From the NCBI GenBank assembly GCA_037367405.1, contig JAZKJV010007248.1:248001-312000 (forward strand): a stretch of 64,000 nucleotides of DNA. The letters are read 5' to 3'. This document shows, one piece after another, positions 1 through 11,192 of this stretch (position 1 is its first letter; each line of letters starts with the position of its first letter). A program made the translations under genes and the position numbers. The notes beneath the pieces were generated by a model. That model did not search any database and was not told where the DNA came from. It saw only the letters and a program-made list of their open reading frames with translations. Origin of the DNA: Ottelia alismoides. Lineage: Eukaryota > Streptophyta > Magnoliopsida > Alismatales > Hydrocharitaceae.

Positions 1-2073
1 AGGTGGTGGAATCTTCCGTTGAAGCAATCAAACTTCAGGGAGAAGGTTTTAGAAGACTTATCTTCGGATTGTAGCGGTAGTGCAAACGAGATGTGGGAAG
101 CAGTAGCATCTTGTATCCGAAAGGTAGGCAAAGAGATGCTAGGCGAGTCAAAAGGAGGAGCTCCGGGTCAAAAGGAGGCTTGGTGGTGGGGTGAAGGGGT
201 GCAAGAGAAACTAAAAATTAAAAGAGCTTGCTTTAAAGCTATGTCTAAGGATAGAACAGAGGAAAGTGTCATAGACTATAAAATAGCGAAGAAGGAAGCG
301 AAGAAGGCTGTAAGCGAAGCTAAGTCAAAAGCTTATAAAGTTTTGTATAAAAATCTCAACTCTAACGAGGGCCAGAAGGATATATTCAGGTTGGCTAAAG
401 CAAGAGAAAGAAAGACCAAAGACCTTTCTCAAGTGAGATGCATTAAGGACAAGGAAGGTCACATGCTTGTTACTCAGAAGGATATAGAGACTAGATGGGA
501 GCAGTACTTCCATAAACTTTTCATTGGAGAAGGAAATAGAGAGATCGCTTTGGGTGATCTAGCTAGTAGTGAAAGTTACTTGAATCGTGCATGCTATAGA
601 CGAATACAAAGAAAAGAAGTAGAGGAGGCTTTGAAGGTTATGAGACCTGAGAAAGGTTTTGGACCGGATGACATCCCTGTAGAAGTATGGAAAGTCTTAG
701 GTGAGCGTGGTTTGACTTGGCTTACGAATCTATTCAATGTTATTTGGCGAAGCAAGAAAATGCCTTAAGATTGGAGGAGGAGTATCGTGGTGCCTCTTTA
801 TAAGAACAAAGGAGACATTCAAAATTGTTCAAATTACAGAGGTATCAAGCTGATGAGTCACACTATGAAAATTTGGGAACGTGTGATCGAAAGAAGGTTG
901 AGGCAAGTTTCCCAAGTAAACGAAAACCAATTCGGATTCATGCCAGGTCGCTCAACTATTGAAGCCATCCATTTGCTGAAGAGAACAATGGAGATTTATA
1001 GAGCTAAAAGGAAGAATCTCCATATGATCTTTATTGATTTGGAGAAGACTTATGATTCCGTCCCACGAGAGATACTGTGGAGAGTCTTGGAGAAGAGACA
1101 AGTACCTGTCCTATACATTAATCTCATAAAGGATATGTATGATAGGGCTTTATCTTGTGTAAGGACCCCGACGGGGAAGACTGACTATTTTGATATCAAC
1201 ATTGGTTTGCATCAAGGTTCAGCTTTGAGTTCATTTCTTTTTACTTTGATTATGGACGAGTTGACAAGTCACATTCAGGATGAATTACCTTGGTGTATGT
1301 TATTTGCTGATGATATTGTGTTGATTGACGAGACTAGAGATGGAGTAAATGAGAAGCTTGAGGTTTGGAGACATGCATTGGAGACTAAAGGTTTTCGTAT
1401 AAGTAGGGCTAAGACGGAATATATGGAATGCACCTTTGATGGAAGCAATGGTGAAGGAATCGAGGTGAAGATTGGTGACGATAACATTCAGAAGAGAGAT
1501 TCTTTTAGATATCTGGGATCTATTTTGCAACATGATGGGGAAATTGATGGAGATGTTACTAATAGAATAAATGCAGGCTGGTTAAAGTGGAGAGGAGCCT
1601 CTGTTGTTCTCTGTGATAAGAAAATTCCTTTAAAAATTAAAGGAAAGTTTTATAAAGTAGCCGTGAGACCTGCTATGCTTTATGGTTCTGAATGTTGGCA
1701 TGTGAACCATAGACATGTGCAGAGAATGGCTGTAGCAGAAATGAAAATGCTAAGATGGATGTGTGGTCATACACGTAAAGATCAGATTCGGAATGATGCA
1801 ATCAGAAAGAAAGTTGGTGTAGCTCCGATCGAGGATAAGATGCGAGAAAACCGCTTAAGATGGTTTGGTCATTTGCAAAGAAGGTCAACTGATGCACCGG
1901 TTAGGAGATGCGAGTGTTGGGATGTTGAGCCGGCTAAGAGAGGGCGAGGACGGCCTAAGAAGTGTTGGAAAGAGACTATACGAAGGGATCTTAGTTTTTT
2001 GGATATAAATCTGAGATTGACCCAAGATAGATCTAAATGGAGGCGAATAATCCATGTAGCCGACCCTACTTAA
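1..2073 (+). pseudogene. RTE LINE reverse transcriptase ORF, 5' partial, one in-frame stop
   Basis: This frame encodes the linker, reverse transcriptase and C-terminal region of an RTE LINE polyprotein, which primes reverse transcription from a nicked chromosome. Visible motifs are IFIDLEKTYDSVPRE (RT motif A, first catalytic Asp), HQGSALSSFLFTLIMDEL (motif B region), LFADDIVLID with the FADD box at 1303-1314 (motif C), and the terminal RLRWFGHLQRR and GRGRPKKCW segments seen in plant RTE proteins. One TAA at 766-768 interrupts KMP*DWRRSIVVPLYKNKGD; the frame is otherwise open on both sides, so this is one nonsense change and not two genes. A TTG at 19 is not a real start, since the frame is open upstream of it. 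The frame ends at the TAA at 2071. The copy is dead unless the stop is suppressed. Confidence 0.88.
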
Positions 2074-2089
2074 TTGTGGGAAAAGGCTT

Positions 2090-2113
2090 TGTTGTTGTTG
2101 TTGTTGTTGTTGT
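2090..2113 (+). repeat. (GTT)n 3' tail of the LINE
   Basis: About seven to eight GTT units follow the LINE stop codon by only 17 bases. RTE-clade LINEs end in short tandem repeats of this kind, and this one marks the 3' end of the insertion. Confidence 0.85.
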
Positions 2114-2858
2114 ATACGCAAATATCATCAGTAACTTGGTATAATTTTTCTGAAATAATGATTTTGCTATCCAAATCCAATTGTAAGACATCCATCTTCG
2201 CTCCTTTTGATACGATCTTTTTACGATTCAAATCCATCCACGAAGCATCGTTCATCATTGCTTCTTTGGAATCCTGATCAGCTTCCATTCACAGATGATC
2301 CATCGTATTTGAAACTGAAATGAGAACTAAAAAATAAACGATCAAATTCTACAAGAACAATAAATAAATGTCTAATAAACAATGAAAAAACTTACAAATC
2401 ACGGATTTGAAGACGATCTTCTTTCGTCGCTGGAGATCTTGAGATTTCGCAGCAAGAGCAAATCATAGATGATTTTGGAAATTTCGAAAATAAATAAAAT
2501 GCAACGTCGGATAGACTTAATTGCGAATCAGAAAAGGAAATCAGTCACGAGGAGAATGCGGAAGGAGTTTATTATGGTAAGGATTGACGCTAAAAAAAGG
2601 GAATGGATGAGATTAAATAGGATCATTAGATCATGATCCGAAGGATGAAAGCACGGGCTCATTTCGACTCAAATGGGCACAGGGCTCTCTGGATAAAAAT
2701 TATATATATATATATAAGACGGGTAAACGGTCCCTCACCCAATATCCTTTTATCCCATAGACATCCATTCACTCAACAAATAATGCCATAAAAAATATTG
2801 TACAAAATCTCATAGGCACTATAGATTGCGGGGGTAAAATGCCTCTTATAAGATATAA
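2114..2858. other. Intergenic, AT-rich, no gene seen
   Basis: I find no coding region, RNA gene or recognisable transposon here. The only open frames are short and have no motifs. A small (TA)n run lies at about 2700-2715. Confidence 0.6.
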
Positions 2859-3241
2859 GGGTGCGTTTGGTATGCGGGTTAAGGTGTGTTAAACTGGTAG
2901 AAGGTAACATATTTTTGTGTTTTGGCGTTTGGATAGAGGGTTAAACTGGGTGTGGGTTTATTGTGATATGATTGTATTGAAGTTTGAAAACCCCCCAAAG
3001 AGAGATTTACCCCTCTAGCCGAACAACCCTTTTGTTTGGTTGCTGGGTTGGAGTAGGTTGGGGTAATCTGATTGGAATAGTAGATGTTTGTGATGGTTAT
3101 GAGGGTTGGAGAGGGTTGGAATAAAGAATGTGATGTGATGTCATTATGATTTGTGATAGAATTATATCTCATCAAAAGAAGGGGATAAACCGAGTTACCC
3201 CGGGATAGCCCAGGGGTAACCCGGTTACTAAACGAGAAGGG
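2859..3241. mobile_element. Probable PIF/Harbinger (Tourist-like) MITE, 383 bp
   Basis: The left end reads GGGTGCGTTTGGTATGCGGG. The reverse complement of the right end, CCCTTCTCGTTTAGTAACCG, resembles it with several differences. A 3-bp TAA flanks both sides (2856-2858 and 3242-3244), which is the target-site duplication expected of PIF/Harbinger elements. The inside has no transposase frame, so it would be non-autonomous. The inverted repeats have drifted, which suggests an old copy. The match rests on end similarity plus a 3-bp duplication, so chance cannot be excluded. Confidence 0.5.
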
Positions 3242-4840
3242 TAACTTTAGATCCTTGTATCCACCATTTTGATGATGTTATGATCAATGTATTTAAGTTG
3301 CGGATCCATCGTGTTCACATATATGCACATAGTCATTGGATCGTAGTGATATACGACAGAGGTCAACCTTTCTGCTCTAGGAATCAAACTGTACGGTAGC
3401 ATTCGACGGGGTCACGGGTCCACCCTCTCCGATGACGGTGAAAAGAAGCAAGTCCTCTTCCACCCTCTCCAATGATTGAAATTTCTGAACCTGGCCTCTT
3501 CCCTCTACGGTAATACTCTTCTCCTGCTCGTCGATTCCCCACCCACAAGCTGTTTGACGTTGTTTTCATCGGTGCTTTCTGGCGGGGTGCCGTGGCTTCA
3601 AAGAAAGGAGAGCCAAATCGGGGCACCTTAAAACAGTCCAATCTCTATTTTCTCTCGTTCATCGGCCTCAGGCCACTACGCCCAGCTCCATACACCTGAT
3701 GAAAACTTAGTTACTTCTTATTTAGATTTCGTGAAATATCGGTAAAATTTCGTTGAAATTTTTGATTCTACATGAGACCGAGTTTTATTGGAAAGTGGCG
3801 TTCGATATTTCGATCTCGAGAATTTCTCTTAGTGCATTTTAGCGAGATGATAGGCTTGGAGAACTCGACAATGAGGCACCAACAGAAGTTAGATCGAAGA
3901 GTCTTAGCTTACTTGCACATGTTTGCTTACTAGTAGAAGAGAGTATTTTGCTGATATTAATGCGGTTGCGATGTGCGCAAGTTTAGGGTGTCTTGCCAGA
4001 GGCGAGATGGCGATGCCGCAAACCGTAGGAGGATCAATCATAACTGACGGATCGTTACGAAAGTTTTATTTTGCGGGTGCATGGGATGCTTCATCTGAAG
4101 ATGTTTGTTCCCTTCTTTGGGAGGCTAAGTGACGTCGACGTTTAGTGGATCTAGGGTGTGCCCTTGCACAAAGAACTCTCCCTGCAACCTCTAATCTAGT
4201 ATCGGCATCACTAGCTTTGGTGGAGGTTTAACTAAGTACATCTATGGGATTTTCATCCATGCTTGAAACTAACGACGAACTTCATAATTTGTTGTTATAT
4301 CATTAACTACTGTCAATACTCAGTCATTGCTATTTTTTTAAAAAATAGCTAATTGTCATCAATATTTTACTTCAAATTTTAACGATGATTAATTAAACTT
4401 TTGAAAGATCAATGAATAAGCGTTGCTATTATTCTTCAGGGGACAGGCGACACAAGTTGCAGTTCGTAAGAGGACCCTCTGTCCTTTTTCCAATTATTTC
4501 TTTCCCCTGATCTTCTTCAAATTCAAATCATCCCATGTTATGATAATTGGGTTAGTAAACAATGAAGATATTTACTATTATTCACTATCTTAGTTTCTGG
4601 ATACATCTTTAATCCCGTAGAGTTCTTTTTCTTTGTCACGCTCTATGTGCACGTTATTTAAGTATTAAGGCACAGCTTATCCTTATCCTCTCTGCAATGG
4701 GAAGCTTAATTATGATCATAAGAAGTAATTGACATTTACAATTGAAAAATTAGACCTAAGGTAATTGATAATTTAAATATTTGTCGCCACATTTTTCAAT
4801 TTTAAATGCATAACCATGAATATTATTCATTATAAAATTA
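3242..4840. other. Intergenic, no recognisable gene
   Basis: This stretch is less AT-rich than its right neighbour. The open frames (the longest are about 85 codons on the minus strand at 3384-3641 and 69 codons on the plus strand at 3923-4132) show no domain, signal peptide or codon pattern that I recognise. It may hold old gene or transposon remnants, but I cannot name any. Confidence 0.5.
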
Positions 4841-5060
4841 GTTTTTGTTCTTGTAATTAGTAACGAATGTTGTATTCGTTGTTAAATGTTCATATAATAT
4901 CAATTTATCCATTGGCTTATTTGTCAAAAATTTTATACAAATCGTTGCTAAATATACCACCTATTACAAGAAAACGTCAGCGGATAATCGTTGTTATACA
5001 ATTCATTGTTAAAATATAACAATGAATACAATAATCATTGTGAAGTTAAAGATATCACGA
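4841..5060. other. Possible degenerate CACTA transposon ends
   Basis: At 4846-4860 there is a TTCTTGTAATTAG-like end, and at about 4963-4980 CACCTATTACAAGAAAACG. These resemble the plant CACTA terminal repeat (CACTACAAGAAAA) in right-end and left-end orientation, with short CGTTGTTA-type repeats nearby as in CACTA subterminal regions. Both ends are imperfect and no transposase frame is present. Confidence 0.22.
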
Positions 5061-7590
5061 CCCATCTTGCTAGTTGAGACGGATGCGACTGAAGTCCATT
5101 TCTTTTCTTCTTATTCATAACAACATGTGCATAAAATGTAAACGTAAATTCCTTTATCAAACATTCCTTGATTTCATCATCAAAATATACTCTTTATCAA
5201 TGACAAAGAAATCCAAAATGACCATCCATATCAAAAATATAATTAACATATAACAATTGTTACGTTTACAAACTACCACTTATAAGAGTAATCTATCTTC
5301 TCATTACACAACCATGTTTCTTCTTAGTTTTACAACACTATCTTAAAGTACAAAAGTTACCAAAAGATCCAAATACAGTATATGTATTTAGTCAATCAGC
5401 AAGCATTGTCTAACTTCCGATCTTGGAGGAGCTTGCAGTGTCTGACAAGTCAGATTCGTCAATCACTGTATCAGCTCTCTCTCGGCCCTCGACACTTCAC
5501 AAATCAAACTAGAACAACAATCAACACACGATATATATTAAACAATAAAAGAATACGGTGTGAAATTTATTATACCCTACCTAAGATGTGTATAGCAAAC
5601 AAGTAAGGGTTCGAACTATTGAGAGCAAACTGGATAAGTTTAGTTAATATTAATAATAAAAATCAATAATATTTATATTTATACCTTTTCTGCCTTTTTA
5701 GATTTTGTGTGTTTTTAGTCACATTTAATTTGTATGTGTTTTTGTTTTATATGATTTTAATTTTTTATTTTTTTAAGTTTTGCAAAATTTTACTTTCTTT
5801 TTGTTTTTAAGGTATAATATATATCTATATAGCTCTGTGTATAGTAATAATATCAATATGGATATTATAAATAATGTGTAAGATATATATATATAACAAA
5901 TATAGGTAAATAAATACAAGAAAATATATACATGAATAATCCTTTTTATTTTTTAAGGTTACATATATAAGGTATTTATAATTAATAATAGTAATATAAA
6001 ATATATAAGATATATATAGTTTATAAAGGATCTTATAGTTATATATAGTTAAAATTCATCAAATAAATTGTTTTTGTCTTTTTAATATTTTCTCTTTTTT
6101 GATTTTTTGTATAACTTTTGTTTATTTTTCTGTATTTTTAAATTATTTAATATATCAAAATAGGGAATATATTATACAGGCTGGATTATTTTGGGTTTTG
6201 AAAATAGATAATAAGTTCAAAAATACCTAAAATTATTTTTAATATGTAATGATAATATAAAGAAAAAATATACAATAAAAACTTTTTTTTAATATTAAGT
6301 AATTTATACTGATTGTATAGTCTTTTTTAAGTTTTAGCAATTTTAGCGATTTCTTTTTATATTTTTTGTGATTTTTGATCTCGAATTATAATATATAATA
6401 ATATAGATACTCTATATTTTTGGAAATTTTAAAGAGAGTTTATATTTTTTGTATATTTATGTATAAATACGGAATATTTAGCTCTTATTCTATTTTTAAT
6501 AAAGGGGAAAGCATGTTAAAACCCTAAATAAAAGTGTGGCATGCATGAACATTAGATTGGGCATCTAAGATAATTTTCCCACAATTTGTAGAGCAAAGGA
6601 GCTTTTTCAGAAAATAGAAATGGAAAGAAATAAATACAAGCCTAAAGGGTATTTTTGCAATAAAAATAAAATCTGAGGGGTTCCATGCAAAATACCCAAA
6701 AAATTTACCCTTATATAACAAATTAAAATACTAAAATGAAACACAGGAACCTGGAGGGGCCTCTTTTCAATTAGTCTAAACGCCTTACGTGGGCAGCCAC
6801 ATGATTTTTAATTTTACAAATTTTTATAATTTTATTTTTTTAAAACAAAAAATAAAGAAAATATAAAGGAAAGTAAAATCACACACTCTTTTTATATTTT
6901 TCAAATATAGTACAAATGTCCATAAAATTCAACCAAAAATAATTTTATGTTTTTGATAATGTTTTACTATTTATGTGATTTTTCAAAAAATTTTAAATTT
7001 TTATGGCTTTCAAAAGAATTAAAAATATGTAATATATAAAATAGAAATAAAACAAACATTTTTGGGGTTCTAAAATAGAAAATAAAAGTAAGAATAAGAA
7101 AAACATAAACAAAGAGAAGGGTAATTTTCAAGCTTTAATAACAACTAATTTATGTGTTTTTTGTTATTTTTTTGTGATGTTATATTGATTTTTAGTCTTT
7201 TTATGTGTTTTATGATTTTCTTGGTTTTTTTATAAAGGTTTTAAAAATGGAATTTACACTAAAAACAAAGCAGAACAAATAAAATGGATTTTTTTTAGGT
7301 TTTTTTAAAATATTTTTCAAAATTTTGTTAATTATAAACAACAAACAGAACAAATTAATCTGATTTTTGAATTTTTAAAAATAGTAAATAATTTATTTGC
7401 AAAACAAAATGAGTGATAATAGATCTTATTAGTAGGGAACGAATGAGAATTTTAATGGAATTTTTAATTACAATTAGCTATTTATTAAACATGACTAAAA
7501 AATAATTATTTAATCTGATTCACATGGACTAAAGTGCAAGGAAAAACATATTTGGCAGAATGATATAATAATAAAATAAACAAATACGAG
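5061..7590. other. Very AT-rich intergenic stretch, nothing recognised
   Basis: This is long A/T-rich sequence with frequent TTTTTAT and TATATA words. I see no coding frame with recognisable motifs, no tRNA or other RNA gene, and no transposon ends. It could be an eroded LTR U3 or matrix-attachment-like DNA, but nothing in the sequence decides this. Confidence 0.5.
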
Positions 7591-7593
7591 GGT

Positions 7594-7959
7594 ATATATG
7601 GAAAAAATGGGGATGCCCCCATCCCATTTTTCATCAAATTTTTTTATTTTTTTTGAAAAATATCACCATGTATTCATCCTTATATCCCTCCTATATGTCA
7701 TTCGAATTTCGTCAGAAACAGAGACTCCTACGACCTCCATCAAGATGATGTCGATTTAAAAAATCATGTTGCCGTTAAAAGATGATTGTCTGGATGGAGG
7801 CCGTAGGAGTCTCTGTTTCTGACGAAATTCGAATGATATATAGGAGGGATATAAGGATGAATATACATGATGATATTTTTCAAAAAAAATAAAAAAATTG
7901 CGAAAATGAGGTGGGGGCAGCCATGTTGGCTGCCCCTATTGGGCAACCACATATAACCC
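7594..7959. mobile_element. Foldback unit 1
   Basis: This is a long inverted repeat. The left arm includes the core at about 7712-7740 and the right arm its complement at about 7793-7822, with a loop of roughly 50 bases. The outer parts (ATATCACCATGTATTCATCC against its complement near 7850-7875) also pair. It ends in GGGGGCAGCC-type sequence and abuts a TA tract at 7960-7979. Confidence 0.8.
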
Positions 7960-7979
7960 TATATATATATATATATATA
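7960..7979. repeat. (TA)n microsatellite between units 1 and 2
   Basis: This is an uninterrupted alternating TA tract that marks the junction of two foldback units. Confidence 0.95.
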
Positions 7980-8365
7980 GGGTAAAATGTGTATGCCCCC
8001 TAGGGGGAGCTAACTTAGCTCCCCCCGCCCCTTTTTCACAAATTTTTTTTATTTTTTTTGAAATCTAAAACGTGTAAATTCATTATTAAATCCCTATATT
8101 ATGCTATTCAAATTTCATACAAAACAGAGACTCCTACGACCTCCATCCAAACGGGGTCGATTTAAAAAATTCTGTTACCGTTAAAAAAATGACTGTCTGG
8201 ATGGAGGTCGTAGGAGTCTCTGTTTACACGAAATTTTTATGACATAATATAGGGATATAGTGATGAATATTCACGGAAAAAAAATTCAAAAAAAATAAAA
8301 AATTTGAAGGAAATAGGGCGGGGGGAGCTAAGTTAGCTCCCCCTAGGGGCAGCCCCATTTTCCTC
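7980..8365. mobile_element. Foldback unit 2 (AGCTAACTTAGCT tip variant)
   Basis: It has the same CTCCTACGACCTCCATCC core palindrome, centred near 8170. The terminal part differs from unit 1: both ends carry GGGGGAGCTAACTTAGCTCC-type inverted repeats inside the outer GGGGCAGCCCC-like tip. It ends at a TA tract. Confidence 0.8.
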
Positions 8366-8381
8366 ATATATATATATATAT
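8366..8381. repeat. (TA)n microsatellite between units 2 and 3
   Basis: This is a short alternating TA tract at the unit junction. Confidence 0.95.
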
Positions 8382-8749
8382 GGAAAAAATGGGGCTGCCC
8401 CCGCCCCATTTTTTGATGTTTTTTTTATTTTTTTTTTGAAAAATAAAACCATGTATATTCACCCCTATATCCCTCTTATATGTCATTCGAATTTCGTCGG
8501 AAAAAGAGACTCCTACGGCCTCCATCGAGATGATGTCGATTTAAAAAATTCTGTTACCATTAAAAAATGACTGTCTGGATGGAGGCCGTAGGAGTCTCTG
8601 TTTCTGACGAAATTTGAATGGTATATAGGAGGGATATAGGGATGAATATACATGGTGTTATTTTTCAAAAAAAAATAAAAAAATTGACAAAATAAGGTGG
8701 GGGCAGCCATGTTGGCTCATGGCTGCCCCTAGGGGGCAGCCACATATGA

Positions 8750-8751
<2 letters not shown>
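8382..8751. mobile_element. Foldback unit 3
   Basis: This palindromic unit is centred near 8555 and has the shared core. The left tip is GGAAAAAATGGGGCTGCCCC; the right tip carries an extra small inverted repeat (CAGCCATGTTGGCTCATGGC). It is flanked by TA tracts on both sides. Confidence 0.82.

Positions 8752-8805
<54 letters not shown>
8752..8805. repeat. (TA)n microsatellite, about 54 bp
   Basis: This long pure TA tract lies between foldback units 3 and 4. Confidence 0.95.
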
Positions 8806-8807
<2 letters not shown>

Positions 8808-9166
8808 GATTGATGGGGCTGCCCCGCCCTATTTTTAAGCAAATGTTTTTATTTTTTTTTGAAAAATATCGTCATGTATATTCATCCCTATATCCCTCCT
8901 ATATGTCATTCGAATTTCGTCAGAAACAGAGACTCCTACGGTCTCCATCCAGACAGGGTCGATTTAAAAAATCCTGCGACCGTTAAAAAAATGACGTCTA
9001 GATGGAGGCCGTAGGAGTCTCTATTTTTGACGAAATTCGATTGACATATAGGAGGGATATAGGGATGAATATACATGGTGATATTTTTCCAAGAAAATAA
9101 AAAAAATTGCGAAAAATAGGGTGGGGGCAGCCATGTTGGCTACCCCTAGGGGGCAGCCCCATTTTT

Positions 9167-9169
<3 letters not shown>
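8806..9169. mobile_element. Foldback unit 4
   Basis: This palindromic unit is centred near 8985. Both arms hold the shared core with few mismatches. The tips are GATGGGGCTGCCCCGCCC on the left and GGGGGCAGCCCCATTTTTCC on the right. Confidence 0.82.

Positions 9170-9227
<58 letters not shown>
9170..9227. repeat. (TA)n microsatellite, about 58 bp
   Basis: This long pure TA tract lies between foldback units 4 and 5. Confidence 0.95.
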
Positions 9228-9230
<3 letters not shown>

Positions 9231-9616
9231 GCTGGGGAAGCTGCACCCGGGGGTGTAGCTAACTAGCTGCACCCGGCCATTTTTTTCATTGATTTTTTTG
9301 TGTTTTTGAAATGAAACCTAGGGGGATTTAAATCACTATATATCACCATGATATCATACCAATTTCAACTAAATTTGACATTTCTATCATCTCCATCAAG
9401 GCTATGACATTTTAACGGTTTCAGAATTATTGAAGTTGACCATATCTAGATGAGCATGCTATGAGTGTTTGTTTTGCATGAAATTTGAAACACATATTCC
9501 ACACAATAAACTAAGTAAATCCCCCATAAGTTTCCTTCAAAAAAAATCAAAAATCAATTAGAAAAATACCCGGGTGTAGCTAGTTGGCTGCACCCCCCGG
9601 TGTAGCTTCCCTTTTC

Positions 9617-9618
<2 letters not shown>
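9228..9618. mobile_element. Foldback unit 5 (divergent core)
   Basis: The ends form a strong inverted repeat (GGGGAAGCTGCACCCGGGGG on the left, its relative near 9575-9615 on the right), with the same nested GTAGCTAACTAGCTGCACC design as units 2 and 7. The middle does not contain the shared CTCCTACGGCC core. It pairs more weakly (TTTAAATCACTATATATC... against ...AAGTAAATCCCCC), so this is a related subfamily or a more eroded copy. Confidence 0.7.

Positions 9619-9686
<68 letters not shown>
9619..9686. repeat. (TA)n microsatellite, about 68 bp
   Basis: This is the longest pure TA tract of the cluster, between unit 5 and the second-family MITE. Confidence 0.95.
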
Positions 9687-9688
<2 letters not shown>

Positions 9689-10009
9689 AGAAACTTCGAA
9701 TGAGGTGGGGTGTCACCATATATATGATGAGCCACCCTCAATTTACGCATCTTTCCAATACATTTTACAATTTCTTTTTTCATACATATAACAATAAATA
9801 TTAACACAACATGTATAGTAAAATAAAATTATAAAAATATTAGGATATTGGATGGAAATGTTAATTTAAATTTGGATGCTATATTTTACAAAATTCATTT
9901 TTTTACAATGTGCACTTTATACTTTACAAAACTGTTATAGAGTTTTTACTAAATTCACAGTGGCCTTTACAATTTCAGAAAAGCACCCACCTCATTTTAA
10001 AGGTCCCCT
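9687..10009. mobile_element. MITE of a second family, copy 1 (unit 6)
   Basis: The left end GGAGAAACTTCGAATGAGGT pairs imperfectly with the complement of the right end near 9985-10009 (GGGGACCTTTAAAATGAGGT). The body is AT-rich with no frame. A second copy lies at 10869-11192, and the two are similar along their length. Both sit between TA-type repeats. Confidence 0.7.
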
Positions 10010-10036
10010 ATGTATATGTGTGTATGTATATATATA

Positions 10037-10419
10037 GAGGAAAGGGAAGCTACAACATGATGTAGCTAACCTTAGCTACATCGGTGGTATTTTTGTTTTG
10101 TTCTTTTATTTTTTTTTGAAAATTCCATGATGGATTTTCATAACTATATCCCTCTAATATGCCATTCAAATTTTGTCAGAAATAGAGACTCCTACGGCCT
10201 CCATCCAGACAACCATTTTTTTAACGGTCACAAATTTGTTGTATTTTTCCTATGTTGGATGGAGACCGTAGGAGTCTCTGTTTCTAACGAAATTTGAATG
10301 ACATATTAGAGGTATATAGTTATGAAAATCCATCATTGAATTTTCGGAAAAAAATAAAAAAGACTAAAATGTCCCTGATGTAGCTAAGGTTAGCTACATC
10401 ATGATATAGCTTCCCTTTC

Positions 10420-10422
<3 letters not shown>
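10037..10422. mobile_element. Foldback unit 7 (AGCTACATC tip variant)
   Basis: This palindromic unit has the shared core (CTCCTACGGCCTCCATCCAG on the left, its complement at about 10258-10282). The tips are GGAAAGGGAAGCTACAACAT and complement, with nested GATGTAGCTAACCTTAGCTA repeats. Confidence 0.8.
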
Positions 10423-10476
<54 letters not shown>

Positions 10477-10501
10477 AAACCCTATATATATATATATATA
10501 T
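10423..10501. repeat. (TA)n microsatellites with a short interruption
   Basis: Two TA tracts (about 10423-10474 and 10483-10501) are split by ACCTAAACC, possibly the footprint of a lost or degraded insertion. Confidence 0.85.
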
Positions 10502-10833
10502 GGGTTATATGTGGCTGCCCCCACCTCATTTTCGTAATTTTTTTTATTTTTTTGAAAAATATCACCATGTATATTCATCCATATATCCCTCCTATATGTC
10601 ATTCGAATTTCGTCAGAAACAGAGACTCCTATGGCCTCCATCTAGACAGTCGTTTTTTAACGGTAACAGAATTTTTTAAATGACATCATCTCGATGGAGG
10701 CCGTAGGAGTCTCTGTTTCTGATGAAATTCGAATGCATATAGGAGGGATATATGGATGAATATACATAGTGATATTTTTCAAAAAAATAAAAAAAAATTG
10801 ACGAAAAATAGGGCGGGGGCAGCCCCATTTTTT

Positions 10834-10835
<2 letters not shown>
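10502..10835. mobile_element. Foldback unit 8
   Basis: This palindromic unit has the shared core on both arms and a loop at about 10655-10680. The tips are GTGGCTGCCCCCACCTC on the left and GGCGGGGGCAGCCCCATTTT on the right. Confidence 0.8.

Positions 10836-10868
<33 letters not shown>
10836..10868. repeat. (TA)n microsatellite between units 8 and 9
   Basis: This alternating TA tract lies at the unit junction. Confidence 0.95.
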
Positions 10869-10870
<2 letters not shown>

Positions 10871-11192
10871 ATGGAGAAACTTCAAATGAGGCGGGGTCTC
10901 ACCATATATATGGTGAGCCACCCTCAATTTAGGCATCTTTTCAATATATTTTACAATTTCTTGTTTCATACATATAATAATAAATATTAAGACATGTATA
11001 GTGAAATAAAATTATAAAAATATCATTATACTGGATGGAAATGTTGATTTAAATTTAGATGTTATATTTTACAAAATTCATTTATTTACATTATGCAGTT
11101 TATACTTTTACAAAACTGTTACAGAGTTTTTACTAAATTCGCAGTGACTTCTACAATTTCAGAAAAGCTCCCAGCTCATTTGAAAGGTCCCC
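10869..11192. mobile_element. MITE of the second family, copy 2 (unit 9)
   Basis: This is the second copy of the element at 9687-10009, with the same imperfect end repeats (GGAGAAACTTCAAATGAGGC on the left; GGTCCCC on the right). It is followed by a short TA/TG repeat. Confidence 0.7.

Larger units (their letters stand above)
1..2113 (+). mobile_element. RTE-clade LINE (non-LTR retrotransposon), 3' part, cut by the window edge
   Basis: A non-LTR retrotransposon runs from the left edge to a (GTT)n tail. The frame is open from base 1 (RWWNL...), so the 5' part, including the apurinic-type endonuclease, lies outside the window. The reverse transcriptase, the basic C-terminal tail and a very short 3' UTR ending in a trinucleotide microsatellite are typical of plant RTE elements, which end in simple repeats rather than poly(A). 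The 3' end at about 2113 is placed where the GTT repeat stops. No target-site duplication can be checked because the other end is missing. Confidence 0.85.

Noticed and set aside
3384..4132. Host gene fragment left of the foldback cluster
   Set aside because: Frames of 60-85 codons exist on both strands but none shows a recognisable domain, exon structure or codon bias.
9021..10641. Minus-strand ORFs with long Tyr-Ile runs in the foldback region
   Set aside because: They are translations of (TA)n microsatellites with short flanks; no start context, domain or conservation.
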